Source: Sipunculus nudus (taxonomy: Eukaryota; Annelida; Sipuncula; Golfingiida; Sipunculidae). Taken from it: DNA of 64,000 nucleotides. The position numbers and the translations under genes were made by a program. The stretch is taken from NCBI GenBank assembly GCA_026874595.1, contig CM049318.1:15920241-15984240 (forward strand). The letters run 5' to 3'. This document shows, piece after piece, positions 11,771 to 25,345 of this stretch; within the stretch, counting starts at the first letter, position 1; each line of letters starts with the position of its first letter. The notes beneath the pieces were generated by a model. The model saw only the letters and a list, made by a program, of their open reading frames with translations, had not been told where the DNA came from and made no database searches.

Positions 11771-14700
11771 TTAACCCCAACAGTTGCATGGACAGCGACA
11801 TCCGGCCTTGTATGAAATAAGCACGCGCCTGATGCACCATCCGTGCCACGAGCAAATTCCGCCATGATTTCCCCACCACCACGGCATGACGAGCCAAACG
11901 TAGCTACTGACGTAAACGTCTTGGCATCTGCACTGCCACTGGAACCAGCTGCAACATCTGTTGTAGTGACTGAAAGAAAGAATTAAAGTATACGTCATTA
12001 AGTGCACAACACTACTGCCCGGTTAACATATAGACTCAGCGGGCTGCAACTCAGGGCTTCACAATGTCGGCTGCCTGAAGAAAAAAAAATCCCAACTATC
12101 TTCTGTCTAAACTTAAAAAGGGCAAGAAAATGTTAAAGCACCGGCTGTATGTAATTGCATTAAAACACAGAAACATTTAATGAAATGACTTTATACAGTC
12201 TGGACAAGGGCTATAAATTTTCTGTGTGAACGATTTAAATAATACAATACTTTTGTAAAATCACCAAATGTAATAAAAACTATTTTATCACTGATAATTT
12301 CCCAATTGTTCTCTTTTCGTTGCTTGGATAAAGAAGGGAGTTATTTTAAACTCATGATCATTGGGTCTTCCATGAATCCCGGGGGCTAAGATTGCTTATA
12401 TTTGGCACTGCACAGCATGGACAAATATTACATAACACGCATCAGTTATCTATTATTAAAAAATATTATTTTGATGCAAATTAATAACATACGTTAACAC
12501 GGTTGGACAATTATGTATTAGTGTTATTATTCATTTAGTGCTACACTTTGTATATATTTAAAAGAAAATGAAGAAAGAATGGTTTTCCAAATTTAACAAA
12601 AAGAATAATTTAATAGTAAATACCTGGAATATATATTCTTTTAAATGCATATGTTACCTAATAATAATTTAGTTTTATATATGTTATAATAAATTGTAAA
12701 AGCGTTCAGGGAATTTTAGTTTGTGGATATACTAACCCGTTAAATTATCCATAACTCAGTTATATTAATTCTTATACTTACACGCAGGAGTACGTATGAA
12801 CGTTTGGGTACACATAAACCCAGGTACAGCGGCCTGCCCAGCAGTAGTGTATCCACCTGATAGTGCCTCTGTATCGTGCGGGACAGGTTCTGTAGGATGT
12901 TCTTTTATAAAGAAAGACACATAGGTATTATTATAAGTTAAGAAGAAGATAACCTGCTAACGGGTGAATTACACTGCAATGGAAAATAAAAGTAAGGCAT
13001 GCATTCTCTTAGAACGATAGAAATGTCTTTTACATTGCACAGACATTAACACTGACAAGTAAAATGAAAGATTAAGTATTATATATTCAGAACAATGAAA
13101 GTGAATATACTATAACATAACCGTTATCAAACCCCTCGTAATGTATCAGAAAATATACCTTTATTATATAGTCTTAAATGCTTTTGTCCATGATAAAAAG
13201 ACCTTTTAATGTTACTTTTATAATTCTTTTAAACTAAATAAGAATTTATAAGAATAAAACTTACGGCAGTGCTATTCTTTTCTCCCCATTTGCACTCCTG
13301 CTGGCTTCCGCTTTAGCTGCCTGACTGTAATGGAACAAACTCTGGTTCAAAAACACATATAAGGGTCCACGGAATTTTGCAATGTAATTGTTGGTCTATT
13401 CCCTACGTCTTTTTATTTACTAGTTACAAAATAACAGAAAAATATCCATTTGAAACAGCAGACACGTCCCTTCTGCAGTTTTCTACGTGGTAACCACAGT
13501 AATGTTATTTTTTTCTCCGATTTGCTTTAAAATGTATCAAACAATTTTATCCCTTCAACTCTCTTCAAACCTACAGGTCTAAACCAATCTCAATTTATCT
13601 CCGAAGTCAACTTACTACACGACTTTATAAATTTTCTTTTCTGAACTAATAATTACTGAAAACGATGTATTCTACTTTTTCAATGAGATAATTTACCAGA
13701 CATACAGATTAGCATAGTACTTACGCTGCCCTAGACCCGTAGACAGCTGTAGGACTGGTACAAACACTACGGCCACGTGCTTCAGGATTGGTTACCATGC
13801 ACCCTCCTGGAGGGGCGGACTTGGAATTATTCTCGTCAAGCTTCAAGGGTTCCCTCTCGGCGTTTTGCCCCACCGCAGCGTGAACGGCCAGAATGGACGC
13901 AAGAATAAGGCCACATTGAGCCTGAAAACATTACGACAATAGTCAAATGGGTACTACAAAAACTCTAATACAGTTAATATTCGAGGTGCTGTGTGTTTCA
14001 CAAGGTAATGCTTTTCAAGGGGACAAGGGCACAATTTCAGTTCACACTATTTGTGTTTGTTTATGTTACAATCACGCCTCCTTTCTTTGTATATACGCAA
14101 TACTACTCCTACTCCTTCTACAACTACCTCTTCTGCTACTACTAATGATGATAATAATGCTGTACGCACTATACTGAGCGCTCTGGCTTAAGCCTACTAC
14201 CTATATCCAAGCTTGTTTAAAAGCGTATGATCTCTGAAACTTGTTTATACAAAAAAAAAAAAGAAATATATTGATTAAAAACCAACAAGAAGTAAACATT
14301 TTGACATTAAAATATCTGATCTGTTTGAAAATAATATATCTAATTGCCATAAAGTCGTGAAACTGGATGAATCTTGTCATATTATCATGCAACCAGTTAT
14401 GTATTTTCTTTGATTATGAAAAATTGCAGTTGTTTGATACTTTCAAACTTTTGATGATTGAACACATTTATTGAAAACCGGATTTTAAAATGAAATTAGA
14501 GAATACTTTTTTCAGGAAGAAGACATAAATTAATCAGCAAATTGTGTGTAGGTTGGGGGTATAGTATGATGTGTCCCCATGGTTGATAAGGTGCCCCCTG
14601 TCTAACACTAAAATGGGTTCATTATAACAGGAAAAATGAAATTGGGAAAGTCCTATTTTTTTAGCAGTTGTAAAGCCCGGGAAATCTGAAGCTTCAATGA

Positions 14701-14922
14701 AGCTTAATAAAGTCAAAGTATGAGGTTTAATGTAAAATATTTTTCTGTTTTTTAGTATATTATTGAATTACTCGCAAAATTAAAAAAAAATTAGGAAAAA
14801 GAATCATTTAAGATCTGTCATGGCCAAGGGTACTAAGGCAGCCGCACCGGAAATCGGAAGATCTTGGGTTCGAATTCCATTGGCAGTAAACCACTTTTCT
14901 GTGTATACCCTTTCCATATATG

Positions 14923-14991
<69 letters not shown>

Positions 14992-15455
14992 CCGATGTGT
15001 ACTACATATTACTTTGCTTTAATCTTAATGATATACTAGGTGGGTGACATTGAAAAAACGGATTTCAACTATTTTTTTTCAGGTAAGTCAAAGGTTATTT
15101 CGTTATATATATTTTAGATTTGTAATATTCTTTACGGATTAAAGATCTTCCAAAACTACAGGGAAAGCGTAAAAATGTATGACTGATTAGAAATTCACAT
15201 TTATTTGTCATATTTTAATTATTGTACAACCGTTGTTAAAGAGATCAATCTTATTATAAAATATTATAAATTGTCTAATCAATGACAAGATAAAAACAAT
15301 TGCGAGAAAATTCATTGTGCAAGCTTTATGGCACAATATAAGAAATAAGTTGAAAAGACACTGAGATTAAAAGCATTTAAGCAATGGTGGTGAATTAAAA
15401 AAAATATATTAAAGGTAATGATAAAAAAATAACAAATAATTACCGTAATCATCAT
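11771..15455 (-). CDS. Gene C: secreted cysteine- and tryptophan-rich protein, 195 aa, five exons (noggin-like?)
   Basis: Coding exons are 15444-15455, 13725-13921, 13265-13324, 12782-12901 and 11771-11969. All introns are GT/AG, with phases 0, 2, 2 and 2; the total is 588 bases including stop. Residues 1-22 form a signal peptide (hydrophobic core CGLILASILAV). An acidic, Pro-rich stretch with an NNS sequon follows, then an Ala/Lys-rich linker (about 70-90). Exon 4 carries C96, C110, C115 and C129 around RWIHYC and YVYPNV. Exon 5 carries C135, C136, C143, C145, C169, C175, C187, C189, C191 and C193 and the tryptophan run W160-W162. The mature protein has 16 cysteines. The end (WWWGNHGGIC, GWCIRRVLISY, GCRCPC) resembles noggin's RWRC, CGWI and ECKCSC order. 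That is a pattern match from memory; other cystine-knot or antimicrobial-type peptides remain possible. Exon structure is firm, function is not. Confidence 0.8.
14820..14915 (+). repeat. tRNA-derived SINE-like fragment
   Basis: A B-box-like GGGTTCGAATTCC is followed by TTGGCAGTAAACC and TTTTCTGTGTAT, then a (TA)n tract. The same 3' phrase (GGCAGTGAACC, then CTTT) occurs near 23475-23545 and 60590-60670, so it is a repeat family rather than a tRNA gene. Confidence 0.6.
14929..14990. repeat. (TA)n microsatellite
   Basis: Uninterrupted TA dinucleotides following the SINE-like fragment. It lies in gene C intron 1. Confidence 0.95.
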
Positions 15456-15566
15456 GCTTGCGATCGGAACAGTCGACTCGTCGGCCCAATTTTTTTCTGA
15501 CTCTGAATGAAGTCTTATGTCTGTATAGACGTCAGCAGGTCTGAATTTACCTGTCGCAATCAGCGC

Positions 15567-15575
15567 CTTTTATAA
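15567..15575 (-). promoter_or_regulatory. TATA box of gene C
   Basis: The minus strand reads TTATAAAAG about 120 bases upstream of the gene C start codon. The motif, spacing and neighbouring bases match gene D. Confidence 0.65.
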
Positions 15576-15589
15576 CGTTATCGTTATCT

Positions 15590-15750
15590 TCCTGGTCCGT
15601 GGTCTACGTGCTTAGGACATCTTCCAAGCTCATCAGCCATGCATGACTGACTTTGTATTTTGTATGTGACGAATGGCTCTATCTCAATCTTCCTGGTCCG
15701 TGGACGTGCCTTTGACGTCATCCAAGTTCATCAGTCATGCATGCCTAGTT
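15590..15750 (-). promoter_or_regulatory. Duplicated upstream module of gene C with a full CRE palindrome
   Basis: A phrase beginning CTTCCTGGTCCGTGG and ending TCAT.CATGCATG occurs twice (about 15590-15652 and 15689-15747), and once upstream of gene D (about 364-422). The distal gene C copy holds the palindrome TGACGTCA at 15713-15720, the cAMP response element consensus. Gene D and the proximal copy have broken versions. Regulatory use is inferred. Confidence 0.4.
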
Positions 15751-15956
15751 TTGCCAATGTGCCTGCCCTGGAAGAATAGAACTGTTTTTCAAACAGGTAC
15801 GGCTTCAGGTGATCTTTGACTATCAACAACTCCGGTACTGCCTGGTGCACACAAAAACTGTATCTTGCAACATTATATCCTTGGCTGGTGCTTCAATTAG
15901 AGTTGGTCATTTACTTGTGACTTTTCGTTTTTGAAATTAACAGCTAGCTACCAAAT

Positions 15957-16000
<44 letters not shown>
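15957..16000. repeat. (GA)n microsatellite
   Basis: A pure GA tract of about 40 bases, matching in position the GA tract upstream of gene D and supporting a shared duplicated flank. Confidence 0.95.
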
Positions 16001-16005
<5 letters not shown>

Positions 16006-17329
16006 CAGACAGAGGCAGACAATAGATATCATAGAGCCCATTATTTAAGGAGCAATGTAGAATACACACACACACACGTATATAATTATTTGTTTGTGTG
16101 TTTCAGGCCCAACTTATGATTGTGAATGAAATTGTCTGAAGAATGTCATTTGACTATAATTCAGAGCTAAGTTACCATGTTTTAATCAACATACCAATAC
16201 AATGTGATCGATCCATTGCCACAATGCGTTATTAATATCTATATCACTTTGGTTTAATAAAATTTCAAACAAGAAATATATACTGAATATTCATATATTA
16301 CTGACTCTGCTTTTTCTTCAAAAAACAATTCTTTGTTTTACTTGACGTTGTACATACTGCATCAATATGTTACTGTAATACAGATATGACTTAATGTTTC
16401 CAATTTTTAATTTAGAGTTATATCTGTGGTTTTGAACATGTGGCTCGTAACCCTGTAGCTAAGACATTGTAATAGGTCTTACAGGCAATTTTAATATCAA
16501 AATTACTTTTAATGTCATTTAATTGTTTTATTAGAGTATCAGATATACACAAATGTTATCTTTAATACGTGCTTGCATACCTGCTTGATAAGTCCATCAT
16601 TTATTTTCAAAACATGTTAACATTATCATCATTTTGGTAAACAACTACATAAATCTAGTCGAGGGGATTTCCTTCAACAGTCCCTTCTCGAGTTCTTATA
16701 ATTATAGCAAACATGCTTCAGCTAATTAAGAACAACCTTATAAAAGACCTTGAAGCTAAAAGCATTCCGTTACAATCATGGTAACTTTTATGTTTTCAAA
16801 ATTGCTATCTTAGAAAAAAATAGATCAAAAGCTTAAATGCAGTGCAACACAATTGTACTCTATTCATCCCTGAAATATATCTCAAATAAGAATCATTTTT
16901 GAGCACTACCAGGTGAACATTGTGGCGGAACCTTGAAACAGTTCCTATGCTGAGAAATGACACAATGATTATAAGGTCTTATGCTGAAAGATCATCGGTG
17001 TGAAAATCTGTAGAAAATCATAAGGAAAAGCGATGTAAGGTACTTATACTGGAATACGACTTGAATATTGCAATCTTGGGAAAATGATAATATATCAGCA
17101 TATTTATAATCAGTCTACTCTACTGATATATAAAAGTATCATCTTGCATTTATACATAATGTGATACCAATGGCGGGATAATATATGGATTTCAGTTTAT
17201 TCTGGTCCGATTGAAAGGTTGTTTACTTTAGTTTGGTTTACAGTAAACCAATTCCTTATGCGCAGAGGTAATTCCGTTTATGGTCTTCGAGAGGCCCAAT
17301 CATTCACTTGAAGTATTATTTATACTTTA

Positions 17330-17640
17330 AGCGGCACAGTAAACAGGATAACCAACCGACTGCAAACAGCAAATTCACGGGCTTTTGTAAAGCGGCATCA
17401 GTGCTCACACAAAGCGTAATAATTCAAGACTGAAATTGAGTATAATCCGATTTAATTGTGAACCCAGTGAGGATACGGTTTTCCAAGGTCCATGGTCCAT
17501 GGAACCCCCGAAAAGTGCATTCGTTTGTGAAAAAAAGCATCGCCACGACTGAGATTCGAACTCGCTATCCCTGCATAATGCAGAAACTGTTTCATCAGTA
17601 TTTTCCTATCTATGCTAACAAACAAAACAACCAGAGCAAT
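17330..17640 (-). repeat. SINE-like repeat with minus-strand B box
   Basis: Contains GAGATTCGAAC, the reverse complement of a B box, followed by a 'tgctaacaaacaaaacaaccagagcaa' region seen also at 4596 and 19383. It is a diverged member of the family in the tandem duplication at 3707-4498. Confidence 0.55.
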
Positions 17641-18074
17641 ACTCCATAACGCTTGTTTTGCCAGTACTCTGTGTAATCATGCATGCAATCTATGGATTGC
17701 CTTGACTGTTGCCGTGTATGATAGTTTTGTGAGATGCGGTGAGCTACGTTGCACTTGTTCATTCTTCGTTTGTATTAATATAGGTTTATCATTTATAAGC
17801 CGTATTTCAAACGCAGGGTAACGGAATGGTACCCGTAAATGTCAGATATTTGCATGTGCGTCTATGTATCAACATATTGACAAGAATGCCCGCGTTAGCC
17901 GATATGTTTTGAATGCTATATGAAAGAACTAATTTTATATGAAGTACTTAATAATAGGGCCTGGATTAGCCTGCACATTTCGTACCGCAATACATTGCGG
18001 TATTTAGTAGCGTATTGCGATATGTATTGCGATATTTACATTGTAGTAATTTTTTTGGATATAAGTGTGTTTTC

Positions 18075-18078
<4 letters not shown>

Positions 18079-18137
<59 letters not shown>
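18079..18137. repeat. (TA)n microsatellite
   Basis: Uninterrupted TA tract. AT-rich trinucleotide (TTA)n sequence follows at about 18205-18250. Confidence 0.95.
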
Positions 18138-18142
<5 letters not shown>

Positions 18143-19194
18143 CATAAATTATATATATATACTATTAATAATACATGCTATACAGTATAAATCTTGTTAC
18201 ATTATTATAACTATTATTATTATTATTATTGTTATTAATATTATTATTATCAATTATTTTTTTCAGATTAAATACAATAACAATAGCCTTTAATTTAGAT
18301 CAAATTATTTCAAACACGAAATATGGCAAAATTATTTAGTAGTTTACTATAGACAATGCCCAAAGAAACATTTAAAATCAAACTCTTGTTTAGGGCATGT
18401 GCAAATAGCTTTGCATTAAAGCATTCTGGGCTGTATTTTAGCACAAAGATCGACAGATGGTGCGCACAATTATAGCGGAGCTTACCACATTGCAAGGCTT
18501 TCGCCCTCAAAACAATAATACCGTTTAGTATTTGATCTTCTTGTAGTTTTTTATTAGATGTGTGAAGATAATATTGATGAATGATTACTTATTATGACCG
18601 TTCTGAGCACTTCTTTTTTGTGTATAAAAATGTCTTGTATACCACCAAGTCAGCGAGCAGACCTATAAAATGTTGGTATATTAGGCCAACTTGAAAACTC
18701 CCTACTAAACGTCCAAACACAGGGCACATATTTTCAGTGTAAGTCTGTCATTAATCTCAACCATTTAGATGATTTAATTTGGAACAGAAACGTTGTTTTA
18801 AATATAAAACTAGAAAAATTTTAAATTTTGATTATTTGTTAAAGCCCTCTAATTTCAGTTAATAAATTCAAGGTTATTATTATACTTTGATCATCTCATC
18901 TCCACTTTCTTCCTTTTTTATGATTTACATGCATATTGCACTCAGTTAGTTCAGATGCCAATACAAATATGTAATCATGGGAGGCAAACGGTTGCCACAT
19001 TTCCATACGTTAGGTTTTTATAAAAATATTATGATTATCAATTTCAGCTGAGTGCCGTGACCCACAGTTCCCTTGTTAATATAGCTGCCAAAATATACTT
19101 TTTCCATACCTTGGACACTATTTTTTAATCAAAGTACTAATTTTTTTATTAGGATGTTAATCTTTCATGTTTTGGGCTCTTAATTTTGCAATCT

Positions 19195-19430
19195 CATTTA
19201 TTACATCAAAGTATTTAAAAACCCGGTTAGGATACGGGCCTAAAGGGAATACGGTCTTCCCTTATCATAACCCCCCCCCCCCCGAAAACGCATATTTTGT
19301 GAGAGAAACATCCGCCTCCACTGAGATTCGAACTTACGATCCCTCTATAAGGCTGAACTTGTTTCATCTGTATTTTGCGTAATCATGCAAACAGGAAAAG
19401 CAACCAGAGCAACACTTGGATGGTAACGTA
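19195..19430 (-). repeat. SINE-like repeat with minus-strand B box and poly-C run
   Basis: Third diverged copy of the B-box family, with GAGATTCGAAC and the trailing 'gaacttgtttcat' phrase. A run of Cs at about 19270-19283 replaces the 'catggaacg' phrase of the other copies. Confidence 0.55.
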
Positions 19431-19840
19431 ACCACTTTAGGTCGGGTAAAAATTAAACATATGCAAACAAGAAAAAGTATAAAAGAACAAATTTGATATT
19501 ACATTTTCCCTTAATCCTGCCAGTCTGAATGGCTTTGACAGAAAGAATCCCTAATATAAGAGTACCAAACTTGCTAAAACGTAATAAATAGGTACCAATT
19601 TCAATAGTTAACGCCTGGGCAGTTGCTGTGGATGATGATTTTATGAGTCGCCGTGGGCTTCGTTGCCTGAAAACACAAAACTTGGTGATTCTGCGTCTGT
19701 ATTAATATAGATTATTATTTTTTTTCAAACACAGGGAATGGAATGGAAATCTTTCATGACAGATATTTGCATGTGCTTCAAATCACCAACATAATCCTCA
19801 CGCTAATCCGATCTGTAAATATGTTTCGCATTAATAACAA

Positions 19841-19842
<2 letters not shown>

Positions 19843-19894
<52 letters not shown>
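19843..19894. repeat. (TA)n microsatellite
   Basis: Uninterrupted TA dinucleotides. Confidence 0.95.
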
Positions 19895-19896
<2 letters not shown>

Positions 19897-20179
19897 TGTA
19901 TTTAATAGGTATCGGCAACAGTGTTTTGTCACTTGGATATACCCAGCCCGGATAAAGAATATGTTTAAGTGGAAATGCGAAATATAAATTAGTTAAAAGT
20001 TATTTTTTTTAATATAGTATTCTTTTCTTCTAGATATATTCCGTGTTATATTACAAATATGGTAGCAACATTAAATAAGCATAAGCAGCTTCATCTAGTA
20101 CAGCACGAAGAGTGTAAGAAAAATGTATGTTTTTTTAGAAATCGGAATGTTCTCTTTGAAGGTTGATAAAAACTATGAA

Positions 20180-20340
20180 ATAAACCTCATATATCTAGCG
20201 TGGGGATTTCCACTTGGAGTCCCTTCTCATCACCATCCAGTCTGAGTAAAGCCTTTTCGGCTAATATACAATTAACTTGCTTACTATGAAGCGTGAAGAA
20301 TGACACTTGGAGATGTAAACCATTGTCATTTATGTCAGTT
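20180..20340 (+). repeat. Dispersed repeat R1, diverged copy
   Basis: Contains TGGGGATTTCCACTTGGAG followed by TCCCTTCTCATCACC and an AATTAACTTG stretch, in the same order as the copies at 34590 and 51550. Confidence 0.5.
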
Positions 20341-22008
20341 TTTGTATTTTGCTATCAGAGTATAGTATCATGTTGATGAGACCAATTGCATTATCAATTT
20401 ATTGCGTACTGTGTACACATACATATCCATTTAAAATTCCTATCAGTATTTAACAGTTTGAGAAAGTACTGATTGCAAGTGACTTTATTTTTTCTTGATT
20501 ATAATCAGCTCTTTTTTGGACGTTAATTAAAATCTAGAACTGCCAAGGATTAATTTTAGAAATGATAATATTTTGTTATATAATTATCCTGCGTATGTGT
20601 CCAGTGAATATGTCCTGTGGAACGTCTGGAAGGATACAATGCGAATTAAATATATGATTGAAACATATTATGGGTTTACGTTTGACAAAAATTTGGATAC
20701 ATAACTTACAGATAAAATGCACATAGCTGCTCTACAGAGCTGGAAAGGGGCGAAGTTGAAAGCACTGGAGTAGAAATGATTTGAAAACCCCTTGAGCATT
20801 TATTCGGGTTAATCGGATCTATATATTAAGATGGAGACGCGTAGACCTAAAAGCATTTGCACAAAGTATCGATTTCTAAGAAAAGGAATATTCCCCATTG
20901 ATACCAGGGGGCATTTCGGATTCATGAATGGTCATCAACAATTCTATATTGCTGACCAGCACAAGAAGGATTATTGGTTGATATGGCCAGTCCTTTGACT
21001 AAAATCAAGAACACGGCTTACATATAGTATGATAATTAAATATCTTAATGAAGATAAACTATCGACAAATCTTGATCTATTTGGTCCTTCGCTTTTGGTC
21101 ATATATGGTCTTGGAGATTAATTTATATATACGCATCGGTGAGAATACATGTATGTACTAGTAGAAGCAGTTCAAATGACCGAAATAAAAATATGATTGG
21201 TATGGTAAATAAATTGTAGTTTCAGGCGCTCTCATTCTATACAAAGATACTTATTCTCGGAGTGAGGAGTTAGTTAAATGGTTGTGGCAAGATTGACTAA
21301 TGAATTAAAATAATATTCTTCATTGTCGCTGGACCACAGGTTTATTATTCAGTGAAGCTTGATCTGCTATAAATAGCTACACTCCAGATGAGACTTTGTT
21401 TGGAAATCCCCTATTCTAACCTCCGTCAGATTTTCGTTGTTGTTATCGAAGTGGTTTACAGTTCCGTATGAGACCACATGCAACAGGGGTTGTGTTTTAA
21501 TTTGGGTACAGACTTTGCACTCTACTTCTACAAAGCAATCTTTCTTAATTCATTGTTTTCACATCTGTGCAAAGTATAACAGTATGCGAAAACACACGAC
21601 CGATGGCGTACTAAATATGACAGTATACTATCAAAGTATTTATAAAAAAAAGTTCCGCTACTGTAAATAGAGCAGATACCGACAGACTAATAGAGTTGCA
21701 TATATGTGGCAGAGATGATAAATAATTGAAAGAAATTTGATTTGAGCTCCGTAGCGTAACATAGATATGGGTTTAAGCTGACAGATTATGTAAAACCTAT
21801 ATACAAATGCGCATAAAAATGTTAATGATGAAATAAGATAAAGCATATTTATTAATCTTAAATTAGGTTTACATGTGAAAAATGGGAAAACGCCTATAAT
21901 AAATTGTAGTATTTAGTGGTGCCCATTTATCTTCAAGGGTTGGGGATGACTCATAGGCGCAGGTGTTGGAAACTTTTTTTGTTAGTCTAAACTAATATTG
22001 CAATATCA

Positions 22009-22060
<52 letters not shown>

Positions 22061-23111
22061 ATTTGATATATACAAGTACACGTGAAAATATAAAGGCTCA
22101 GATTATAATGTTTTATAGTATAGTCAGACATATTGTTAAATTTGCGATGTTCATGAAAAGGCCAGCTACTATATAGCCACAAACGACTGATAATACCTGT
22201 CCCGTAGAAGCCTGACACACAGCTTTGTTTCATCTGGTGACTTGCCTTGTCATAAGCAGATGTTTGTACTTTCTGGGTTGGAAACTTGCCCTTGTGCCTA
22301 CAATGTAAAGTATAATTGGGATCATTAAAATAATAATTCATAACTCGTCTGTTTATACTGATCAATAAAGCAGGGAGGAACCATTAACTGTAAAAAATAA
22401 GGGCTGCATAGCCTGGTGAAGTGTGGGTGCCATTTATGAGAGCAATAAAGGAGGGTTGCTTCACAGAAAACATAAATAAATTTTTTTGTAAAATCTTTTA
22501 CGCAATATCGAAAAATTAACATGGGAGTTCACTGGCGAACGAGTGTTTTGCATTTAGACATCTTAGGGAAAAACACTATTCTTCATAAGACATGAAGGAT
22601 CGAGATCAAGGATATATAGTTGAAAATAGGTGAAAATGTTTATAGGTGAAAGTACAAAGATCGATTATATAAATACATTGGGTCTGACCAAATAACAGAT
22701 CATCCGATCATGATCTACTAAAGCATGGTTACAGCTTTGTATAAAAATAATTAAAACAAGATTAAATGAAGAATCATTTTTTTTATCAAAGAGTACTATC
22801 TTTTGTAAATTTTACTGTATTATATGTAGAAAGTTACTGATGAGTGGAAATTGGAAAAGGGCCCTGCAAAGGTTCTGTACATTGCACATTGATTTAATTA
22901 TTGTTTAATAAATTTAAATCAATTTAAATTTGTGAGAAAACAAAATGTATATAAAATATAATCAATATCAGTAAATGATCATCGGGTACGTGGCCAATGC
23001 CATATAAAACCACCAGTTCTCCCTGCTACATGCAAAAGTCGCTGTGCCGACATATGGAGTGGGTGGCACACTGAAGTCACTTCGCTGGTTCCTATAAACG
23101 TGTACATATAC

Positions 23112-23160
<49 letters not shown>

Positions 23161-23411
23161 ATATATATATATATATTGTGGTTGCTTTTTTTCGGGAGGT
23201 TTTTATTTCGCGATATTCGCGAATGTGAAATAATCGCAAATATGATACCCTCGGGAAAAAGATGAATATCGACTGTGATACAAGTGCTAATTTAATGTCT
23301 GAACAAGAAATAAGTTAGGTATTGTAGGATATTTCTAAACTTTAATTCAATACAGATCCTGTATACTTAGATTTTACATGTTCTGGTGCAATCGCGAAAA
23401 TGAAACCCTCG

Positions 23412-23413
<2 letters not shown>

Positions 23414-23470
<57 letters not shown>
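23414..23470. repeat. (GA)n then G-run
   Basis: About 48 bases of GA repeats end in a run of Gs. Confidence 0.95.
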
Positions 23471-23649
23471 AGAGCAGAGTGCCTGCTAGTGGAAGGTCAT
23501 AGGTTATGTTCCAATCGGCAGTGAACCGGCTTTTATGAGTTCAGGTGCCATTTCTATAAACAATGAACCGGCCATAACTCTGCAAATAACAGAGGGGTCG
23601 GGCATCTGTTGTAGCTCAGTGGTAAGAATAGACGATGTATTTATGTTCC

Positions 23650-23710
<61 letters not shown>

Positions 23711-25296
23711 TTTTGCCCGAGTATAGCTCGAGTATAAGTCACTGTGGTCTGAGTTTGGGTTTGCAGGATGACTTGCATAGTACCGACATGGCTGTGACGT
23801 AAGGAATAAGAAGTCAACGGTTACGATATATGACGGACGATGGACCAAGTGTAATCGCTACATATCAGATAACTTTAAGTCAGCTTAGCAAAAATTAGCA
23901 TAAAGATATTTCAACACGTGTAGTCACCTGAGCTAAAATTGCTTAGGTGTTTTATAAAGTATAATACATATTTTTCATGCTAACAGTAGGTTTGGAGGAA
24001 CACGTGACGTCACACGACGCGAGTTGTGCATCTTAACACAACAATGCCATTCCGTCCAGTCAAGTGCATTAAATGCCAGAAAATTATAATATATATAATG
24101 TAGAGAAGTTTATAAAAGTATGGTCATGTGTAATGTGGTTGAGTAGGTAAGAGCATTTTATTTGTAATTAACGTATTATCACGTTATTTTATAATAACGA
24201 TTTATCTTAAAATTCTTGAATGTTTATTGATGTAAGTGTCCATCTGTTTTGCTTTTTTGTTCGCTGAATACACAATATAGACTCCTCTGCCTAAATGTTA
24301 CTTTTGTAATGATGAATATCGGGATTTAAACCATGAATGTTTAACACCTTTGAAAAGGGGAAGAAACGTGCAGGTGGCTTTACTTAGCTCCTACGTCCGA
24401 GACAGATATAGTATACGATTACAAATGTCCCTGTATTCATGGCATTCTCAGCCTTCCTTGGACGCGTTCAACAACTTTGGAACCATAGTAACCTTGCAAC
24501 TAGATCACACTTGGGTAGTTTGTAGTTCTTACATTACCCCTTCGTTCAAAATGTTCCTTATTAATTAGCTACATCCTAGCCTTGCCGTGGCGTTAGTGTT
24601 AAAGTTTTGCATACTACAATGCGTAAAATAAAACGTGATTCCATGTAGTGGTACACGTAAATCTTTTACAACTCTTGTCACTGAAGATGAAGTAGTCGGC
24701 CAGAGAACCGTATATTAGTTCTATCATTTTCCTGGCGGAGGTTAGATGTCTTAGTTTTTGAATACAACTTAACAACAGAAGTGCCCTTGGTATTGGGTTT
24801 TGCAAAATCATCCAGAGGGTGCCAGGAAGTATATATAAAAAAAACCACAAAGGGACTTTGCACAGAGAAACAGCGCAGGAAATCACGTCTTTCTAATTAT
24901 GTGCTCATGTTTGTTTTTAAACATTTTTTTCGAAATTCCTTCTAGCCTTTGCCTGTAAACAAAGCGACACACACATTGCATTTTTATTATGTTTATACTG
25001 TAAGTTAGAGTACTCCGCCTTATATTTGATCCAATATCCAATGTACAGTTTGCTACGAATGAAAAAATGATTCGTGCATTCTCCACCAGATGTCTCCCTA
25101 GGTAGCATTGCTTTCTCTCTATCTATTCCTAGTGGTCTGGTGATCGATTTACTTTAAATGATTAAACCTGGAAGCAAACGTAGTATATCACTCATTAAGA
25201 GCAGCTCAAACGAGGAAAAGCTGCAGCCATCTTGTAGCTGGATCATAAGAAAGGACCAGAATCAACAGATCTGGTAATTATTCTGTTGTAATTTAT

Positions 25297-25345
<49 letters not shown>

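Larger units (their letters stand above)
15437..17660. repeat. Segmental duplication: gene C flank, paralogous to 211-4650
   Basis: From exon 1 outward, the gene C flank follows the gene D flank in order: promoter, GA tract, a 'gtaaacaactacataaat' phrase (1540 and 16636), the 'ttgagcactac' region (1809 and 16899), a 'cagaggtaa' region (2894 and 17260), and the B-box SINE (3950-4500 and 17440-17570). Copies are diverged with many indels. A 132-codon minus-strand frame at 1710-2108 is not preserved in the gene C copy. Confidence 0.75.

Noticed and set aside
14860-14885. Possible tRNA genes at B-box sequences (also 26245, 56745 and 60605)
   Set aside because: No full cloverleaf or matched A box at the right distance. 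Shared 3' tails point to SINE fragments.
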